From the NCBI GenBank assembly GCA_946610835.1, contig CAMOCU010000099.1, forward strand, positions 1-5,230: a DNA stretch of 5,230 nucleotides. The letters run 5' to 3'. Below, piece by piece: positions 5,027 through 5,230 of the stretch; the stretch's first letter is position 1; the number at the start of each line of letters is the position of its first letter. A program made the position numbers and the translations under genes. Source of the DNA: an uncultured Clostridia bacterium. GTDB taxonomy: Bacteria > Bacillota > Clostridia > Oscillospirales > Acutalibacteraceae. Under the pieces are notes generated by a model. It searched no databases, was not told where the DNA came from, and saw only the letters and a program-made list of their open reading frames with translations.

Positions 5027-5230
5027 TCATGCCCATGGATCCATAGATGTAGGGATCCGAATGTCCGACAAGCATTGCAGTTCCCATAAAAACCACTCGC
5101 CTGTACTCCCCTTTTGGCGCAGAACAATGTTGCGGTCGCTGTCCGCGCCGGAGGAATGCACATGCAGCGTCAGGTATCCCTCGTTCTGGCGGGAGTACGG
5201 ATTTTCGCGGATCGTCACACGGTACGGCGG
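5027..5230 (-). CDS. C-terminal part of an uncharacterised protein ending in DPWA (partial)
   Basis: An open frame enters from the right edge and ends with TGA at 5029-5027, giving the last 67 residues. They contain VTIRENPYSRQNEGY, HVHSSGADSDRNIVLR, a short WFLWE strand and a DIRIP-DPWA end. The pattern (aromatic ENPYS, SSGADS, LR-KG, WFLWE, IR-P, DPWA) resembles, from memory, the conserved C-terminus of small uncharacterised Clostridia proteins, possibly the DUF6935 type; the name is not verified. The codon choice and the ordered motifs argue for a real gene rather than a chance frame. It has no similarity to the three Ig-like proteins. No strong terminator follows its stop, but the promoter at 4944-4972 separates it from the next gene. 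The start and the rest of the gene are outside the window. Confidence 0.75.
   Translation of the reverse strand, partial: PPYRVTIRENPYSRQNEGYLTLHVHSSGADSDRNIVLRQKGSTGEWFLWELQCLSDIRIPTSMDPWA

Noticed and set aside
1..5230. Insertion sequence, prophage, tRNA or rRNA content
   Set aside because: No transposase or integrase frame, terminal inverted repeats, attachment site, tRNA-like cloverleaf or rRNA-like segment was seen on either strand.

Overview
The window is a minus-strand cluster. Three complete genes encode secreted proteins related to each other, and all are built from bacterial Ig-like (Big_2-type) beta-sandwich modules. The last 67 residues of a fourth, unrelated gene lie at the right edge. 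Clean AGGAGG-type ribosome binding sites, classical Gram-positive signal peptides, a TTGCAA/TATAAT promoter, moderate GC with AT-rich intergenic DNA, and the protein types suggest a Clostridia-class Firmicute, probably Oscillospirales/Ruminococcaceae from a gut-like habitat. That placement is inference; no rRNA or housekeeping gene is present to confirm it.

Layout, in the order of transcription (right to left): (i) 5230-5027, the C-terminal end of an uncharacterised protein ending in DPWA. (ii) 5026-4897, an AT-rich intergenic region with a near-consensus sigma-A-type promoter and a GTTACA/TGTAAC dyad overlapping the predicted start site. (iii) 4896-2407, gene A (829 aa): signal peptide, four Big_2-like repeats, a three-module family block, and a C-terminal hydrophobic/basic tail. 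(iv) 2406-2349, a 58-nt gap with a 9-bp stem-loop just upstream of the next ribosome binding site. (v) 2348-1332, gene B (338 aa): signal peptide plus the last two family modules and the tail. (vi) a 21-nt gap. (vii) 1310-93, gene C (405 aa): signal peptide, all three family modules, and a divergent tail. (viii) 92-1, the downstream flank, whose first 33 bases repeat exactly a stretch of gene B's 3' end.

The spacing and the single strong promoter argue for one operon, A-B-C. Genes A and C are roughly three-quarters identical by eye across the shared block, with a 47-bp stretch of identical DNA. Gene B is more diverged but keeps the same signatures (HWDL, ARYWY, VTSSD-MKVD-ATKSLIPVGNG, ELTLEDGR, VD-DGKV). 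The array looks like tandem duplication of a surface-protein module with length variation: A carries four extra repeats, C has the block alone, and B has a shortened block. No enzyme active site, dockerin, LPXTG sorting signal or SLH domain is visible. The proteins most plausibly act outside the cell as structural or adhesive surface proteins, perhaps held by the C-terminal hydrophobic tail, but their function is unknown.
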